Assembly (NCBI GenBank): GCA_913060665.1
Contig: CAJXUY010000010.1
Span: 62,001 to 126,000 of the forward strand
Source of the DNA: an uncultured Oleiphilaceae bacterium
GTDB taxonomy: Bacteria > Pseudomonadota > Gammaproteobacteria > Pseudomonadales > Oleiphilaceae
DNA length: 64,000 nt
Direction: 5' to 3'
Shown here: positions 1 through 8,987 of the stretch, in pieces
Layout of the letters: every line of letters begins with the position of its first letter
How positions within the stretch are numbered: the first letter of the stretch is position 1
Program-made: the position numbers and the translations under genes
Notes under the pieces: model-generated
Databases searched by the model: none
The model's input: only the letters and a program-made list of their open reading frames with translations
Told to the model about the DNA's origin: nothing

Positions 1-1229
1 TCTACAATCGCCGGGCAACCGCTCTGTTAACTGTGTTTGCCATCGCGGTTAGCGTTAGCCTTCTTCTGGGTGTTGAGCGCGTAAGGACACAAGCCAAAGA
101 GAGCTTCGCCAACACTATTTCAGGTACTGACCTAATCATCGGCGCTCGAACAGGCCCCGTTCAGTTACTACTTTATTCTGTCTTTAGAATTGGCAATGCT
201 ACTAACAATATTTCTTGGCAGAGTTATGAAGACATTACCAAGCAAAAGTCAGTTAAGTGGTCCGTGCCCCTGTCGCTTGGTGATTCTCACCGTGGATACC
301 GCGTGCTGGGCACTAATAACGACTACTTCAAATACTACCAGTTTGGACAATCTCAACCATTGCAGTTTCACCAAGGCCAACCCTTCAACTCACTGTTCGA
401 AACAGTCATAGGCGCCGAAGTAGCCCAAAAACTAAACTACACGATTGGCGATAAAATTATCATTGCCCACGGGGCAGGCTCTACATCGTTTACCAAACAT
501 GATCAAATGCCCTTTACCATTACCGGTATATTGGCGCCTACATCAACACCTGTCGACAAAACCGTTCATGTGAGCCTGTCCGCCATAGAAGCCATTCATT
601 TAGGTTGGAACAACGGTGCACCACCCGTTACTGGATCAGTGAATGTATCCACAATTGACATCAACACATTGAAGCCACAGGTAATCACCGCCGCATTAGT
701 GGGTATGACATCAAAAATTAGAGTATTCCAACTCCAGCGCATGGTTAATCAATACAAGCAAGAACCCCTTCAAGCGATTATTCCCGGTGTTGCACTCTAT
801 GAGTTATGGAGCATGATGGGCATTGCCGAGCAAGCATTAGTGGTGATTTCGGGGTTTGTCGTAGCCTCCGGGTTATTAGGCATGCTGACGATGATATTGG
901 CCAGCCTTAATGAACGAAGGCGGGAGATGGCCATTCTAAGGGCGGTGGGAGCTCGGCCATTACAAATCTTTATGTTGATGATTAGCGAAGCCGGCATATT
1001 AGCATTAGCGGGAGCGCTACTGGGTATCGCTACCTTGTTTAGCATGTTAGCCATTGCCCAACCCATTCTACAAGAGCAATTTGGCATATTGATAACCATT
1101 TCATTATTAACTGTCTATGAATGGCAACTACTAGGATTGGTACTTATCTCAGGGCTAACCATTGGGGTTGTGCCCTCAATACGTGCCTATCGAATGTCGT
1201 TAGCCGATGGCATGACCATTAGGGTATAG
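1..1229 (+). CDS. ABC transporter permease, MacB/FtsX type (5' end outside window)
   Basis: Inner-membrane permease of the MacB/LolE/FtsX class. The frame is open to the left edge (codons from base 3), so the true start lies upstream; the GTG at 33 is internal. Visible layout: an N-terminal membrane segment followed by ISGTDLIIGARTG, a long periplasmic domain (about residues 40-260 counted from base 33), then three membrane segments including GLLGMLTMILASLNERRREMA-type sequence, the conserved FtsX motif around ERRREMAILRAVGA. It ends 46 bp before the DUF3299 gene on the same strand, so the two are probably co-transcribed. The permease-DUF3299 pair resembles the zinc-limitation (Zur-regulated) operon PA4063-PA4066 of Pseudomonas aeruginosa; that link is inference because the ATPase and substrate-binding genes are outside the window. 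Confidence 0.85.
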   Translation, partial: YNRRATALLTVFAIAVSVSLLLGVERVRTQAKESFANTISGTDLIIGARTGPVQLLLYSVFRIGNATNNISWQSYEDITKQKSVKWSVPLSLGDSHRGYRVLGTNNDYFKYYQFGQSQPLQFHQGQPFNSLFETVIGAEVAQKLNYTIGDKIIIAHGAGSTSFTKHDQMPFTITGILAPTSTPVDKTVHVSLSAIEAIHLGWNNGAPPVTGSVNVSTIDINTLKPQVITAALVGMTSKIRVFQLQRMVNQYKQEPLQAIIPGVALYELWSMMGIAEQALVVISGFVVASGLLGMLTMILASLNERRREMAILRAVGARPLQIFMLMISEAGILALAGALLGIATLFSMLAIAQPILQEQFGILITISLLTVYEWQLLGLVLISGLTIGVVPSIRAYRMSLADGMTIRV

Positions 1230-1275
1230 GCAGGTTCAACCTCCGCCTAACTATGATTTTATAAAGGTAAAGACG

Positions 1276-1809
1276 ATGTACATAAAAAAACGATCAAACA
1301 GGTTCCGCTACTATCAACATCTGCTACTGGCGGTTTTTATCATACCACTTTCAGCAGCGCATGCAGACTCGGCCAAAACACTTGGTTGGGACGACCTGAT
1401 CCCAGATGAAGCGATGGCAGAGCTTAAAAAAATCGCGGGTGCGGCGATCAACCACAATGGAGACCCAGTCGAGCAACAGATGTCCCCCCTTCTCAGTTCG
1501 GTCAAAAAAGAACTTGATGGCCAAAAGGTAAGATTACCCGGCTTTATGGTACCCTTAGATGGCGATGAAAATAAAGTCACCGAGTTTCTACTGGTCCCCT
1601 ATTTTGGTGCGTGTATACACATGCCTCCACCGCCTACCAATCAAATCGTCCATGTCAATTACGCTAAGGGGGTTCACCCGGATATGCTTTATGACCCCGT
1701 CTGGATAGAAGGCCCCATCAATGTCGGTGAAGTTGAAAGTGACCTAGCAGTATCGGGTTACAGCATGAAGGCTGTGGATGTATCTATTTATAGAGAAGAT
1801 GAACAGTAG
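1276..1809 (+). CDS. DUF3299 family periplasmic protein
   Basis: 177-residue exported protein of unknown function. Residues 1-30 form a signal peptide: a basic start, the hydrophobic stretch LLLAVFIIPLSA, then AHA-D as a likely cleavage site. The mature part carries the family's conserved core, VRLPGFMVPLD followed by FLLVPYFGACIHMPPPPTNQ, where the Cys-x-His pair looks able to bind metal. A ribosome binding site (AAGG) precedes the ATG at 1276. It follows the ABC permease with a short gap and is the last gene before ppk1. In related gammaproteobacteria DUF3299 genes travel with a DUF2796 protein and an ABC exporter under zinc control; no Zur operator is visible here because the operon start is off-window. 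Confidence 0.8.
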   Translation: MYIKKRSNRFRYYQHLLLAVFIIPLSAAHADSAKTLGWDDLIPDEAMAELKKIAGAAINHNGDPVEQQMSPLLSSVKKELDGQKVRLPGFMVPLDGDENKVTEFLLVPYFGACIHMPPPPTNQIVHVNYAKGVHPDMLYDPVWIEGPINVGEVESDLAVSGYSMKAVDVSIYREDEQ

Positions 1810-1838
1810 TAATATTGCAGCGTTACTAAAGCCAATAT

Positions 1839-1860
1839 TTGTCATATTAGTGTCATATTT
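1839..1860 (+). promoter_or_regulatory. Pho box (PhoB operator) upstream of ppk1
   Basis: Two copies of TGTCATA, at 1840-1846 and 1851-1857, start exactly 11 bp apart with an AT-rich filler. This is the architecture of the PhoB operator (CTGTCATA-like direct repeats, one helical turn apart). An AT-rich hexamer at 1867-1873 lies where the -10 element of a PhoB-dependent promoter is expected, and ppk1 begins at 1910. Polyphosphate kinase is a known Pho regulon member in several gammaproteobacteria. Operator identity is read from the repeat; binding is inferred. Confidence 0.8.
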
Positions 1861-1909
1861 TATCGATTAAATAGATGCTCTACACTCATACTCAGGTTAT
1901 TTTTAAATA

Positions 1910-3970
1910 ATGTCTACTGAAAACGCCGTTATCGAGAAAGAAATCAGTTGGTTGTCCTTTAACGAAAGAGTGCTGCAAGAAGCAGCCGATAAAAGTGTAC
2001 CCATCATTGAAAGAATCCGGTTTTTAGGTATCTTCTCTAACAATATGGATGAGTTTTTTAGGGTTAGAGTCGCAAATGTGAAGCGACTCATCCTCATTAG
2101 CCGTGCTCATGGTGGCAACGAAGAGAAAGCCACCGCGCTATTGCATGAGATTCAATCCAAAGTACTCGACCTTACTCAGCAATTTGACACTATTTACCTC
2201 GAAGCGCTTAAAGGACTGGCTAGACGCAATATATTTCTGATCAACGAACAACAGCTGACCGAAGAGCAAGGCGCATGGGTAAACAGCTACTTTAGAAATG
2301 AAGTATTGCAGCATATCACCCCTATTATGTGTACCGATATCGTAGACCTAACCCAAGTGGTTGATGACGATGTGACATATCTGGTCGTTGAACTGTCGAG
2401 TGATAGTAAAACACAATATGCATTGCTTGAAGTACCATCAGAAGACGTATCCCGCTTCATTGAGTTACCAAGAGAGAAAGGTAAAAAGAAGCGCAGCATC
2501 ATCATGCTGGATAATATATTACGCTATTGCCTAAATACTATTTTTAAAGGCTCGTTCGAATACGATATCACCCAAGCCTATTCGATGAAATTAACACGGG
2601 ATGCAGAGTACGGCCTTTCAGATGACATAGACCAGTCGATACTTGAGAAAATGTCACTTAGCTTAAAGCAGCGTTTAACAGGCTCTGCTGTAAGACTGGT
2701 TCACGACAAAGAAATGCCACCTGAAATGCTGCAATTTATTATCAAAAAAATAGGCATCGCTAATTTTGATGCGGTCATACCGGGTGGTCGTTATCATAAC
2801 TTCCGTGACTTTATTGGCTTCCCGAATATTGGCCGTACGTATCTTGAGCATGAATCGCTACCAGCACTTGAAAGCAAAGATTTTGAGCGCTTTCCTACGG
2901 TATATGAGGCGATTACTGAAAAAGATATTTTACTCTACTACCCGTACCATAAGTTCCACCACTTTACCGAATTTGTACGGCAATCAGCGTTTGACCCTAA
3001 CGTAAGGTCAATCAAAATAAGCATCTACCGTGTTGCGAAAAACAGCCGAATTATCCACTCTCTAATAAACGCTGCACGTAACGGTAAAAAAGTAATGGTC
3101 GTCGTTGAGCTTCGAGCACGATTCGACGAAGAGGCCAATATCGAATGGGCAAAGCAACTCACTGAAGCAGGTATTAAAGTTGAATTCGGCATTCCTAGCC
3201 TAAAATGCCATACCAAACTATGCCTGGTCTCGCGACAAGAAAACGGCACTTTAGCGCACTATGCCCATGTAGGAACCGGAAATTTTCACGAAAAAACAGC
3301 CAAGATTTATACTGACTTTTCGCTATTTACCAAACAACCCGAAATTACCCATGAAGTGGAAGATGTGTTCAATTTTATTCGCTTCAGCTACAAACATTAC
3401 GAGTTCAAACACCTTATAGTCTCACCCAATGATACCCGCAAGCGCCTTTATCAGCTAATTGATCAAGAGATCGACAATGCATCTAACGGCCTTCGCGCCG
3501 AGATCATGATTAAAGTGAATAACCTTGTTGATAGAGGCATCGTACATCGTCTATATAAAGCCAGTTCAGCCGGTGTAAAAACGAGAATCATCATCAGGGG
3601 AATGTGCACCCTTTTACCCGGGGTTCCAGGCCTAAGCGATAACATTAAGGCCATCAGCATAGTAGACCGGTACCTCGAACATCCAAGAGTCTCGGTTTTC
3701 CATAACAATGGCAAACGGGAAGTATTTATATCGTCCGCAGACTGGATGACCCGTAACATCGATAGGCGAGTAGAAGTTGGCTGTCCGATTTATGATGAAA
3801 ACTTAAAACAACGCATTATTGATATCTTGGAAATTCAGTGGTCAGATACAACCAAAGCAAGAGTCATCGATCACCTACAACAAAATAACTACGTTGCGAG
3901 AGGAAATCGACGAAAAATCCGCTCACAAATCGCCACTTATGACTATTTAAAGCAGATTGAATCCCCCTAA
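1910..3970 (+). CDS. ppk1: polyphosphate kinase 1
   Basis: Polyphosphate kinase (EC 2.7.4.1), which reversibly polymerises the terminal phosphate of ATP into inorganic polyphosphate. 686 residues, the usual PPK1 length. The N-terminus has the family opening KEISWLSFNERVLQEA; the middle holds the RIP-domain region FRVRVANVKRL. The catalytic half contains KCHTKLCLV, whose His434 corresponds to the autophosphorylated His435 of E. coli, and HVGTGNFHEKTAKIYTD with His460. The C-terminal domain ends with SSADWMTRNIDRRVEV. No ppx is adjacent. A Pho box lies 50-70 bp upstream, so induction by phosphate starvation is likely. A strong stem-loop overlaps the stop codon, and the next gene converges on it. 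Confidence 0.97.
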   Translation: MSTENAVIEKEISWLSFNERVLQEAADKSVPIIERIRFLGIFSNNMDEFFRVRVANVKRLILISRAHGGNEEKATALLHEIQSKVLDLTQQFDTIYLEALKGLARRNIFLINEQQLTEEQGAWVNSYFRNEVLQHITPIMCTDIVDLTQVVDDDVTYLVVELSSDSKTQYALLEVPSEDVSRFIELPREKGKKKRSIIMLDNILRYCLNTIFKGSFEYDITQAYSMKLTRDAEYGLSDDIDQSILEKMSLSLKQRLTGSAVRLVHDKEMPPEMLQFIIKKIGIANFDAVIPGGRYHNFRDFIGFPNIGRTYLEHESLPALESKDFERFPTVYEAITEKDILLYYPYHKFHHFTEFVRQSAFDPNVRSIKISIYRVAKNSRIIHSLINAARNGKKVMVVVELRARFDEEANIEWAKQLTEAGIKVEFGIPSLKCHTKLCLVSRQENGTLAHYAHVGTGNFHEKTAKIYTDFSLFTKQPEITHEVEDVFNFIRFSYKHYEFKHLIVSPNDTRKRLYQLIDQEIDNASNGLRAEIMIKVNNLVDRGIVHRLYKASSAGVKTRIIIRGMCTLLPGVPGLSDNIKAISIVDRYLEHPRVSVFHNNGKREVFISSADWMTRNIDRRVEVGCPIYDENLKQRIIDILEIQWSDTTKARVIDHLQQNNYVARGNRRKIRSQIATYDYLKQIESP

Positions 3971-3984
3971 CGAGGGGCTCAATC
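3955..3984. terminator. stem-loop at the convergent ends of ppk1 and the CoA-transferase
   Basis: GATTGA-AT-CCCC at 3955-3966 pairs with GGGG-C-TCAATC at 3974-3984 around a short loop that includes the ppk1 stop codon. Neither side has a T-tract, so it is at best a weak or Rho-assisted terminator, or a 3' mRNA-end stabiliser, for two convergent genes 31 bp apart. Confidence 0.45.
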
Positions 3985-4001
3985 TAAGACACCACAACCC
4001 A

Positions 4002-5333
4002 CTACAACAAACCTAACTCTTGCGCCTGCTGTTTCAGTTCATCGCGAAACAGCGGGTGTGCTAATTGAATTAGCGCGCGCGACCGCTCAGGCAAAGATTT
4101 CCCCTTTAAGTTAACGTTGCCATATTCAGTCACTACAAAATGCGTATCCATTCGGGTGTCAGTAACGGCACTGCCTTTTAATCTCGGCACAATACGGCTA
4201 ATAGTTCCTTTTTTGGCCGTAGAGTGAAGTGCCACAAACGATCGACCATTTTCAGAGGCATACGCCCCCCGAACAAAATCTAACTGCCCTCCCGTACCAG
4301 AGAAGGTCTGCCCATTGAGTTGCTCTGCATTGATTTGGCCTGCCAAATCAACCTCAATAGCCGCATTAACGGATACCATATTTTTATTTTTTCGAATAAT
4401 ATTTGGGTTGTTAACCCACGATGCGGGATAACCCACCACCGAAGGATTATCATCCATAAAATCATACATCGCACGATTGCCAATGGCTAAGGTAAAAACA
4501 TGCTTGTGTTGCATCCATGATTTCTTCTTTCCAGTAATCACTCCCTGCTGAACTAGTTTGGCAATTGCAGGCGAGAACAGCTCTGAATGAAGCCCTAAAT
4601 CCTTGTGCTCACTTAGTAGGCTCAACACCGCGTTCGGTACCCCTCCAATACCCATCTGAAGTGTGTCCTCATCTCGAATATAATCCGCTATTTGCGTCGC
4701 AATTTTTAGGTCGGTATTAGATGCTTCCTGTGCGTGAGATTCAATCAATGGTTGATTATTTTCAATCAGGTAGTCCACTTCGGAGATATGAACAGTGCAT
4801 TCTCCAAACGTCCTAGGCATATTTTCATTCACTTCAATGATAATTTTTTTCGCCTTACGAATAACACTGGCACCATAATCTGCATTAGTACCCAGACTAA
4901 AATAGCCGTGTTTGTCCATTTTTGAGACCGTCACCATAAAGCAGTCTGGTGAAATATGTTCCGTCAGCATTCTCCCAACCTGGTGAAACGTAGCGGGGAC
5001 AAATTGCATGCTATTAGAGTCACCCATTCGTTTTATTGCATCCCGGTCATGGGCGCTCATGAATAATGGGTGAGGGGTTACTAAGCTCTTCATTTCAGGT
5101 GAAAGTAAAGTATTCTTTAATGCTTCCGTTCCATGCATATAGTAGATACTGAGAGGGGCTATATCATGTTTTTTGAGAGCGGCCATCACGCCAGCCATTA
5201 AACCAGGAGGCATTGCAACGCTCATACCCAAAATCAGGTTCTTAGTGCCTTCTAGTTGCCGCGCAGCATAAAGCGCACTAACACACTTGCGGTCGTACTC
5301 TTGGTATACATTCGAGCTATCGATAATCATCAT
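4002..5333 (-). CDS. acetyl-CoA hydrolase/CoA-transferase family (4-hydroxybutyrate CoA-transferase-like)
   Basis: 443-residue class I-type CoA-transferase of the AcH (acetyl-CoA hydrolase) family, which moves CoA between acetyl-CoA and a short-chain acid through an enzyme-CoA thioester. Seen: the CoA-binding loop GIGGVPNAVL (about 228-237), HSELFS with Glu251 in the place of the family's catalytic glutamate, the VNAAIEVDLAGQ block (Glu327) and GTGGQLDFVRGA near the C-terminus, all typical of 4-hydroxybutyrate or acetate CoA-transferases. The exact acid substrate cannot be told from sequence. Start: ATGATG preceded by AGGA about 10 nt upstream. It stands alone, convergent with ppk1. Confidence 0.85.
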   Translation of the reverse strand: MMIIDSSNVYQEYDRKCVSALYAARQLEGTKNLILGMSVAMPPGLMAGVMAALKKHDIAPLSIYYMHGTEALKNTLLSPEMKSLVTPHPLFMSAHDRDAIKRMGDSNSMQFVPATFHQVGRMLTEHISPDCFMVTVSKMDKHGYFSLGTNADYGASVIRKAKKIIIEVNENMPRTFGECTVHISEVDYLIENNQPLIESHAQEASNTDLKIATQIADYIRDEDTLQMGIGGVPNAVLSLLSEHKDLGLHSELFSPAIAKLVQQGVITGKKKSWMQHKHVFTLAIGNRAMYDFMDDNPSVVGYPASWVNNPNIIRKNKNMVSVNAAIEVDLAGQINAEQLNGQTFSGTGGQLDFVRGAYASENGRSFVALHSTAKKGTISRIVPRLKGSAVTDTRMDTHFVVTEYGNVNLKGKSLPERSRALIQLAHPLFRDELKQQAQELGLL

Positions 5334-5571
5334 GTAGTTAGTCCTATTTTCTTAACTCAAAAACTTTGTCAACTCACAATATATCGAACAGATAGGCACT
5401 ATCGATGAATCTCTAGTGAAGTTTTTATGAAACAGAAGAGCGCAGCTGACAATCCAGAGAACTTATTTAACAAAAAAACATTTGACGAAAGACTATACCA
5501 CGAATATCATTTGTATATACATTGCATAGCACGAAACTTTTTCAAGAGTTTCTTTTGAGCAGCAAAATAAC

Positions 5572-5748
5572 ATGACAAAAAAACAGCAAAAAAAACTCGG
5601 AAAGAAAGATAACCAATTGGTTATTCGCATTAATGGTGAGGAACGCGATGCCTTCGTATCACTCTGTGAAGACCTAGATACCAGTGCAGCGCGAGAAATC
5701 AGAAAGTGTATAAGACAGTTTCTGACCGAACATAAAACAATGTTTTAA
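5572..5748 (+). CDS. small ribbon-helix-helix-like protein (58 aa)
   Basis: 58-residue open frame, ATG to TAA. After a very basic N-terminus (MTKKQQKKLGKKDNQ) comes a short strand-like segment LVIRINGEERDAF and two predicted helices, SLCEDLDTSAAREIRK and CIRQFLTEHK. That strand-helix-helix order is the Arc/MetJ ribbon-helix-helix fold, usually a dimeric DNA-binding repressor. No antitoxin partner or toxin is adjacent, so an antitoxin role is not supported. It precedes the 40-residue basic gene by 39 bp on the same strand, suggesting a shared transcript. The ribosome binding site is poor. Call by fold pattern only. Confidence 0.6.
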   Translation: MTKKQQKKLGKKDNQLVIRINGEERDAFVSLCEDLDTSAAREIRKCIRQFLTEHKTMF

Positions 5749-5787
5749 ACGTGCAATTCGCACACATCAAACCAGGAGAGCATAGAA

Positions 5788-5910
5788 ATGGCAAAAGCAT
5801 CAAAAAAAGTATCACTCATTAAAAAAGAGATTAAAGCACGAAAAGCAAAGGTAGAGAAACAAGAAGGTAAGCTTAAAAAACTTAAGAAAGCACTGAAAAA
5901 AGCGGCATAG
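5788..5910 (+). CDS. lysine-rich 40-aa coiled-coil peptide
   Basis: 40 codons from ATG 5788 with a strong ribosome binding site (AGGAG at 5774-5778). The product is almost entirely Lys, Ala, Glu and Leu, with a heptad-like pattern (KVEKQEGKLKKLKKAL), so it should form a highly basic amphipathic helix or coiled coil. No family recognised. The charge suggests nucleic-acid or polyanion binding, possibly with the downstream histone-tail-like HHH protein. A 13-bp stem-loop separates it from that gene. The strong SD and clean reading frame support a real gene, but this is a low-complexity product. Confidence 0.6.
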   Translation: MAKASKKVSLIKKEIKARKAKVEKQEGKLKKLKKALKKAA

Positions 5911-5920
5911 TTGAATGTTC

Positions 5921-5962
5921 CCCGAATCAAGTGACGCCTTTATTTGCAACACTTGGTTCGGG
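5921..5962 (+). other. intercistronic stem-loop
   Basis: CCCGAATCAAGTG (5921-5933) pairs with CACTTGGTTCGGG (5950-5962): 13 bp with one G-T wobble around a 16-nt loop. No T-tract follows, so it looks like an mRNA-processing or stability element, or a leaky terminator, between the 40-aa gene and the HHH-protein gene. Confidence 0.55.
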
Positions 5963-6011
5963 TAAGTAGACTTAGCTATGAAACTCACCTAGCCTTGGAG
6001 AACCTTAAAAA

Positions 6012-6644
6012 GTGGCAAAAAATAATCAGAGCACATCCAAAAAAGTGAAAAGAGATCAATCAAAAGGCGAAACCATGCTAAAAGAGATCAATGCCAAACT
6101 AAAATCAACTCAAAAAGATCTACAAAAGCAAGTTGACGACTTAACTTCGCAAGTAAAAACTCTAAGCAAAGATCCTAGCAAACCAGCACGCAAGCTACTC
6201 AAAAAAATCGAGAAAGGCTACCACAAAAAAGTAGCTCAACTACAAGATGAGTTTGATGAGCGCATGGAATCTGTGCTTAAAATGCAAGACAAAGTGATCG
6301 AGCAGCTACCAAAAGAACTAGCTGATAAACTAAACCTGAAAAGTAGCAACCCAACTAAAAAAACACCAAAGAGCAGTGCTAAACCACCTGCCAGCAAAGC
6401 GAAGACAACCCCCGCTGCAAAACCAAAAGCAGCAAAGCCAAGAGCACCTAAAGCTCCTACCATCGCATCGATTAATGGAATCGGCCCAGTCGTACAAAAA
6501 AAGCTGGCTGAAGCAGGGTTTACAAATCTTGAAGACTTAGCGAACACGCCTGCAAGCAAGGTTGAAGCGCTTAAGCAGTTTGAAAAAACCAGAGGGTTTA
6601 ATACCTGGAAAGAAAAGGCGCAAGCACTGCTTAATAGCAAGTAA
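6012..6644 (+). CDS. coiled-coil protein with histone H1-like tail and C-terminal helix-hairpin-helix
   Basis: 210 residues in three parts. Residues 1-105 are charged helix with coiled-coil pattern (KSTQKDLQKQVDDLTSQVKT), recalling phasin-like or tethering helices. Residues 110-150 are a Lys/Ala/Pro tail (AKPKAAKPRAPKAP) like AlgP/PhaF or histone H1. Residues 151-210 are a helix-hairpin-helix, with INGIGPVVQKKLAEAGF followed by TNLEDLANTP, as in the predicted flap-endonuclease-1-like domain. The likely role is binding DNA, or DNA plus another structure such as a granule; that is inference. It starts at GTG 6012, supported by GGAGA about 10 nt upstream. The last rightward gene of the cluster, it shares a bidirectional terminator with icd. 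Confidence 0.75.
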   Translation: MAKNNQSTSKKVKRDQSKGETMLKEINAKLKSTQKDLQKQVDDLTSQVKTLSKDPSKPARKLLKKIEKGYHKKVAQLQDEFDERMESVLKMQDKVIEQLPKELADKLNLKSSNPTKKTPKSSAKPPASKAKTTPAAKPKAAKPRAPKAPTIASINGIGPVVQKKLAEAGFTNLEDLANTPASKVEALKQFEKTRGFNTWKEKAQALLNSK

Positions 6645-6700
6645 GCGTCGTAACTAAATCTTACTGTGCCTTAGACTAATCGCAGTAAGACTCAGGTATA

Positions 6701-6736
6701 AAAAAACCAAAGCAGGCTTCCCTACTTTGGTTTTTT
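6701..6736. terminator. bidirectional Rho-independent terminator
   Basis: AAAAAACCAAAGCAGG, loop CTTC, then CCTACTTTGGTTTTTT: a near-perfect inverted repeat (one mismatch) with a T-run on both strands. It serves the HHH-protein gene (+) and icd (-), which converge here. Confidence 0.85.
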
Positions 6737-6752
6737 GTTTCTCAATGTAGAG

Positions 6753-8987
6753 TTAAGCGTTAGAGTCTAACAACCCATTCAGGGTTTCACTTGGACGCAT
6801 CGCCTTAGCAGTCTTGTCAACATTTGGATGGTAGTAGCCGCCCAAATCAACATGCTGACCTTGATTAACCGTTAGCTCCTCAACAATCTTAGACTCATTG
6901 TCAGTCAACTCTTTTGCCAACCCAGCAAACGAAGCTTGTAGCTCTGAATCTTCTGTTTGTTCAGCTAACGCTTGAGCCCAATAAAGTGCCAAATAGAAGT
7001 GACTCCCTCTATTGTCTAGCTCACCTGCTCTACGTGAAGGAGACTTGTTATTTTCTAACAATTTCCCGGTCGCCTTGTCTAACGTTTCTGCCAAAATTTT
7101 AGCTTTGCCATTATCCGTTTTGCCAGCAAGATCTTCTAGCGAGACCGCAATGGCTAAAAACTCACCCAGTGAATCCCAACGCAAGTGGTCTTCTTCGACA
7201 AACTGCTGAACATGTTTAGGCGCTGAACCACCTGCACCTGTTTCAAACAGGCCACCACCTGCCATCAATGGAACAATAGACAGCATTTTAGCACTGGTAC
7301 CTAGCTCTAAAATGGGGAACAAATCAGTCAGGTAATCACGCAATACGTTACCGGTTACCGAAATCGTATCCTCACCATGCCTTAAACGCTCTAAGGTATA
7401 TCGAGTCGCGATATCAGGGGTCATGATACGAATATCCAACCCTTCGGTATCATGATCTTTCAGGTAAGTTCTGACCTTTTTAATCATTTGAGCATCGTGC
7501 CCACGATACTTATCTAACCAAAAAATAGCCGGTAAGCCTGTTGCTCGTGCACGCGTCACGGCCAACTTAACCCAATCCTGAATCGGTGCATCTTTAGTTT
7601 GGCACATGCGCCAAATATCACCCTTCTCTAGGTTCTCGTGCTGTAACAAGACCTTACCACTATCATCAACCACACGCACAGTGCCGTCTGACGGAAGTTC
7701 AAACGTCTTATCGTGAGAACCATACTCCTCAGCTTTTTGAGCCATCAAGCCAACATTTTGAACCGTACCCATTGTTGTCGGGTCGAATGCATCGTGGTGC
7801 TTACAGAAGTTAATCACTTCCTGGTAAATAGTGGCATAACAGCTATCAGGGATAACCGCTTTAGTATCTTTTAGTTTACCGTCAGTACCCCACATTTTAC
7901 CGCCAACACGAATCATCGCTGGCATAGACGCATCTACAATGACATCACTCGGTACGTGCAAGTTGGTGATTCCTTTTTCTGAATCAACCATCGCGGTTTC
8001 AGGTCGATCTTCATAACAGGCACGAATATCATCATCAATTTCATGACGAAGTGAGAAAGGTAGACTTTCAATTTTCTGATATACATTACCCAAACCATTG
8101 TTCGGGTTAACACCTAATTTTTTAAACGTTTCTGCATGCTTTTCAAACGCATCTTTGTAGTAAACTTTCACCGCATGACCAAAAACAATCGGGTGAGACA
8201 CCTTCATCATGGTGGCTTTTACGTGCAGCGAAAAGAGCAAATTTGCGTTCTTGGCGCCTTCCATCTCTTCTTCAAAAAACTGGCACAACGCTTTTGCGCT
8301 CATAAACATGCTGTCGATTACTTCGTCTTTAACTACCGGCAGTGTTTTCTTAAGTACATTGACGTTGCCATCTTTATCTACAAGCTCTATTCGCAAGTTA
8401 CCATCTTTTTCGATAACCGTTGAGATATCACTATGGTAGAAGTCACCTTTACGCATATGCGCTACGTGAGTTCTAGATGCCTGACTCCATTTACCCATTG
8501 AGTGCGGGTGATTTCGGGCATACTGCTTTACGGCTGCTGGAGCACGTCGGTCTGAGTTACCCTCGCGCAAAACAGGGTTAACGGCACTTCCTAAAATCTT
8601 AGAATACTTCAACTGAATCTCTGATTCTTCATCAGTATGAGCATCTTCTGGGTAGTCAGGAATATCAAACCCTTGAGACTGAAGCTCAACAATCGCCTCT
8701 TTAAGCTGGGGGATTGAAGCACTAACGTTAGGAAGTTTAATAATGTTCGTATCTGGCTTATTGGTCAGATCACCCAGCTCTTTAAGCGCATCAGGTACTT
8801 TTTGATTTTCGTTAAGATTGTCAGGGAAAGTAGCAAGTATTCTAGCTGCTAAAGATATATCACTTGTTTCAACATCGATGCCAGCGGCAGCTGTAAATCG
8901 ATTAACGACTGGGAGTAAAGAATAGGTTGCCAACGCTGGTGCTTCGTCGGTTTTGGTATAAATTATTTTTGATTTTTGTACTGTCAT
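6753..8987 (-). CDS. icd: NADP-dependent isocitrate dehydrogenase, monomeric type
   Basis: Oxidative decarboxylation of isocitrate to 2-oxoglutarate with NADP in the TCA cycle. 744 residues, the size of the monomeric IDH family (Azotobacter, Vibrio, Corynebacterium) rather than the 45-kDa dimeric enzyme. The substrate-binding segment [20 protein letters not shown] gives Ser134, Asn137, Arg141 and Arg147, each two residues beyond Azotobacter Ser132, Asn135, Arg139 and Arg145. Other family blocks are present ([10 protein letters not shown]-like, [16 protein letters not shown]). The gene stands alone, reading left, with a strong shared terminator downstream and a 349-bp gap upstream. Start ATG 8987 with AAAATATGACAG context; the ribosome binding site is ordinary (GGGGAAAAT). 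Confidence 0.97.
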   Translation of the reverse strand: MTVQKSKIIYTKTDEAPALATYSLLPVVNRFTAAAGIDVETSDISLAARILATFPDNLNENQKVPDALKELGDLTNKPDTNIIKLPNVSASIPQLKEAIVELQSQGFDIPDYPEDAHTDEESEIQLKYSKILGSAVNPVLREGNSDRRAPAAVKQYARNHPHSMGKWSQASRTHVAHMRKGDFYHSDISTVIEKDGNLRIELVDKDGNVNVLKKTLPVVKDEVIDSMFMSAKALCQFFEEEMEGAKNANLLFSLHVKATMMKVSHPIVFGHAVKVYYKDAFEKHAETFKKLGVNPNNGLGNVYQKIESLPFSLRHEIDDDIRACYEDRPETAMVDSEKGITNLHVPSDVIVDASMPAMIRVGGKMWGTDGKLKDTKAVIPDSCYATIYQEVINFCKHHDAFDPTTMGTVQNVGLMAQKAEEYGSHDKTFELPSDGTVRVVDDSGKVLLQHENLEKGDIWRMCQTKDAPIQDWVKLAVTRARATGLPAIFWLDKYRGHDAQMIKKVRTYLKDHDTEGLDIRIMTPDIATRYTLERLRHGEDTISVTGNVLRDYLTDLFPILELGTSAKMLSIVPLMAGGGLFETGAGGSAPKHVQQFVEEDHLRWDSLGEFLAIAVSLEDLAGKTDNGKAKILAETLDKATGKLLENNKSPSRRAGELDNRGSHFYLALYWAQALAEQTEDSELQASFAGLAKELTDNESKIVEELTVNQGQHVDLGGYYHPNVDKTAKAMRPSETLNGLLDSNA

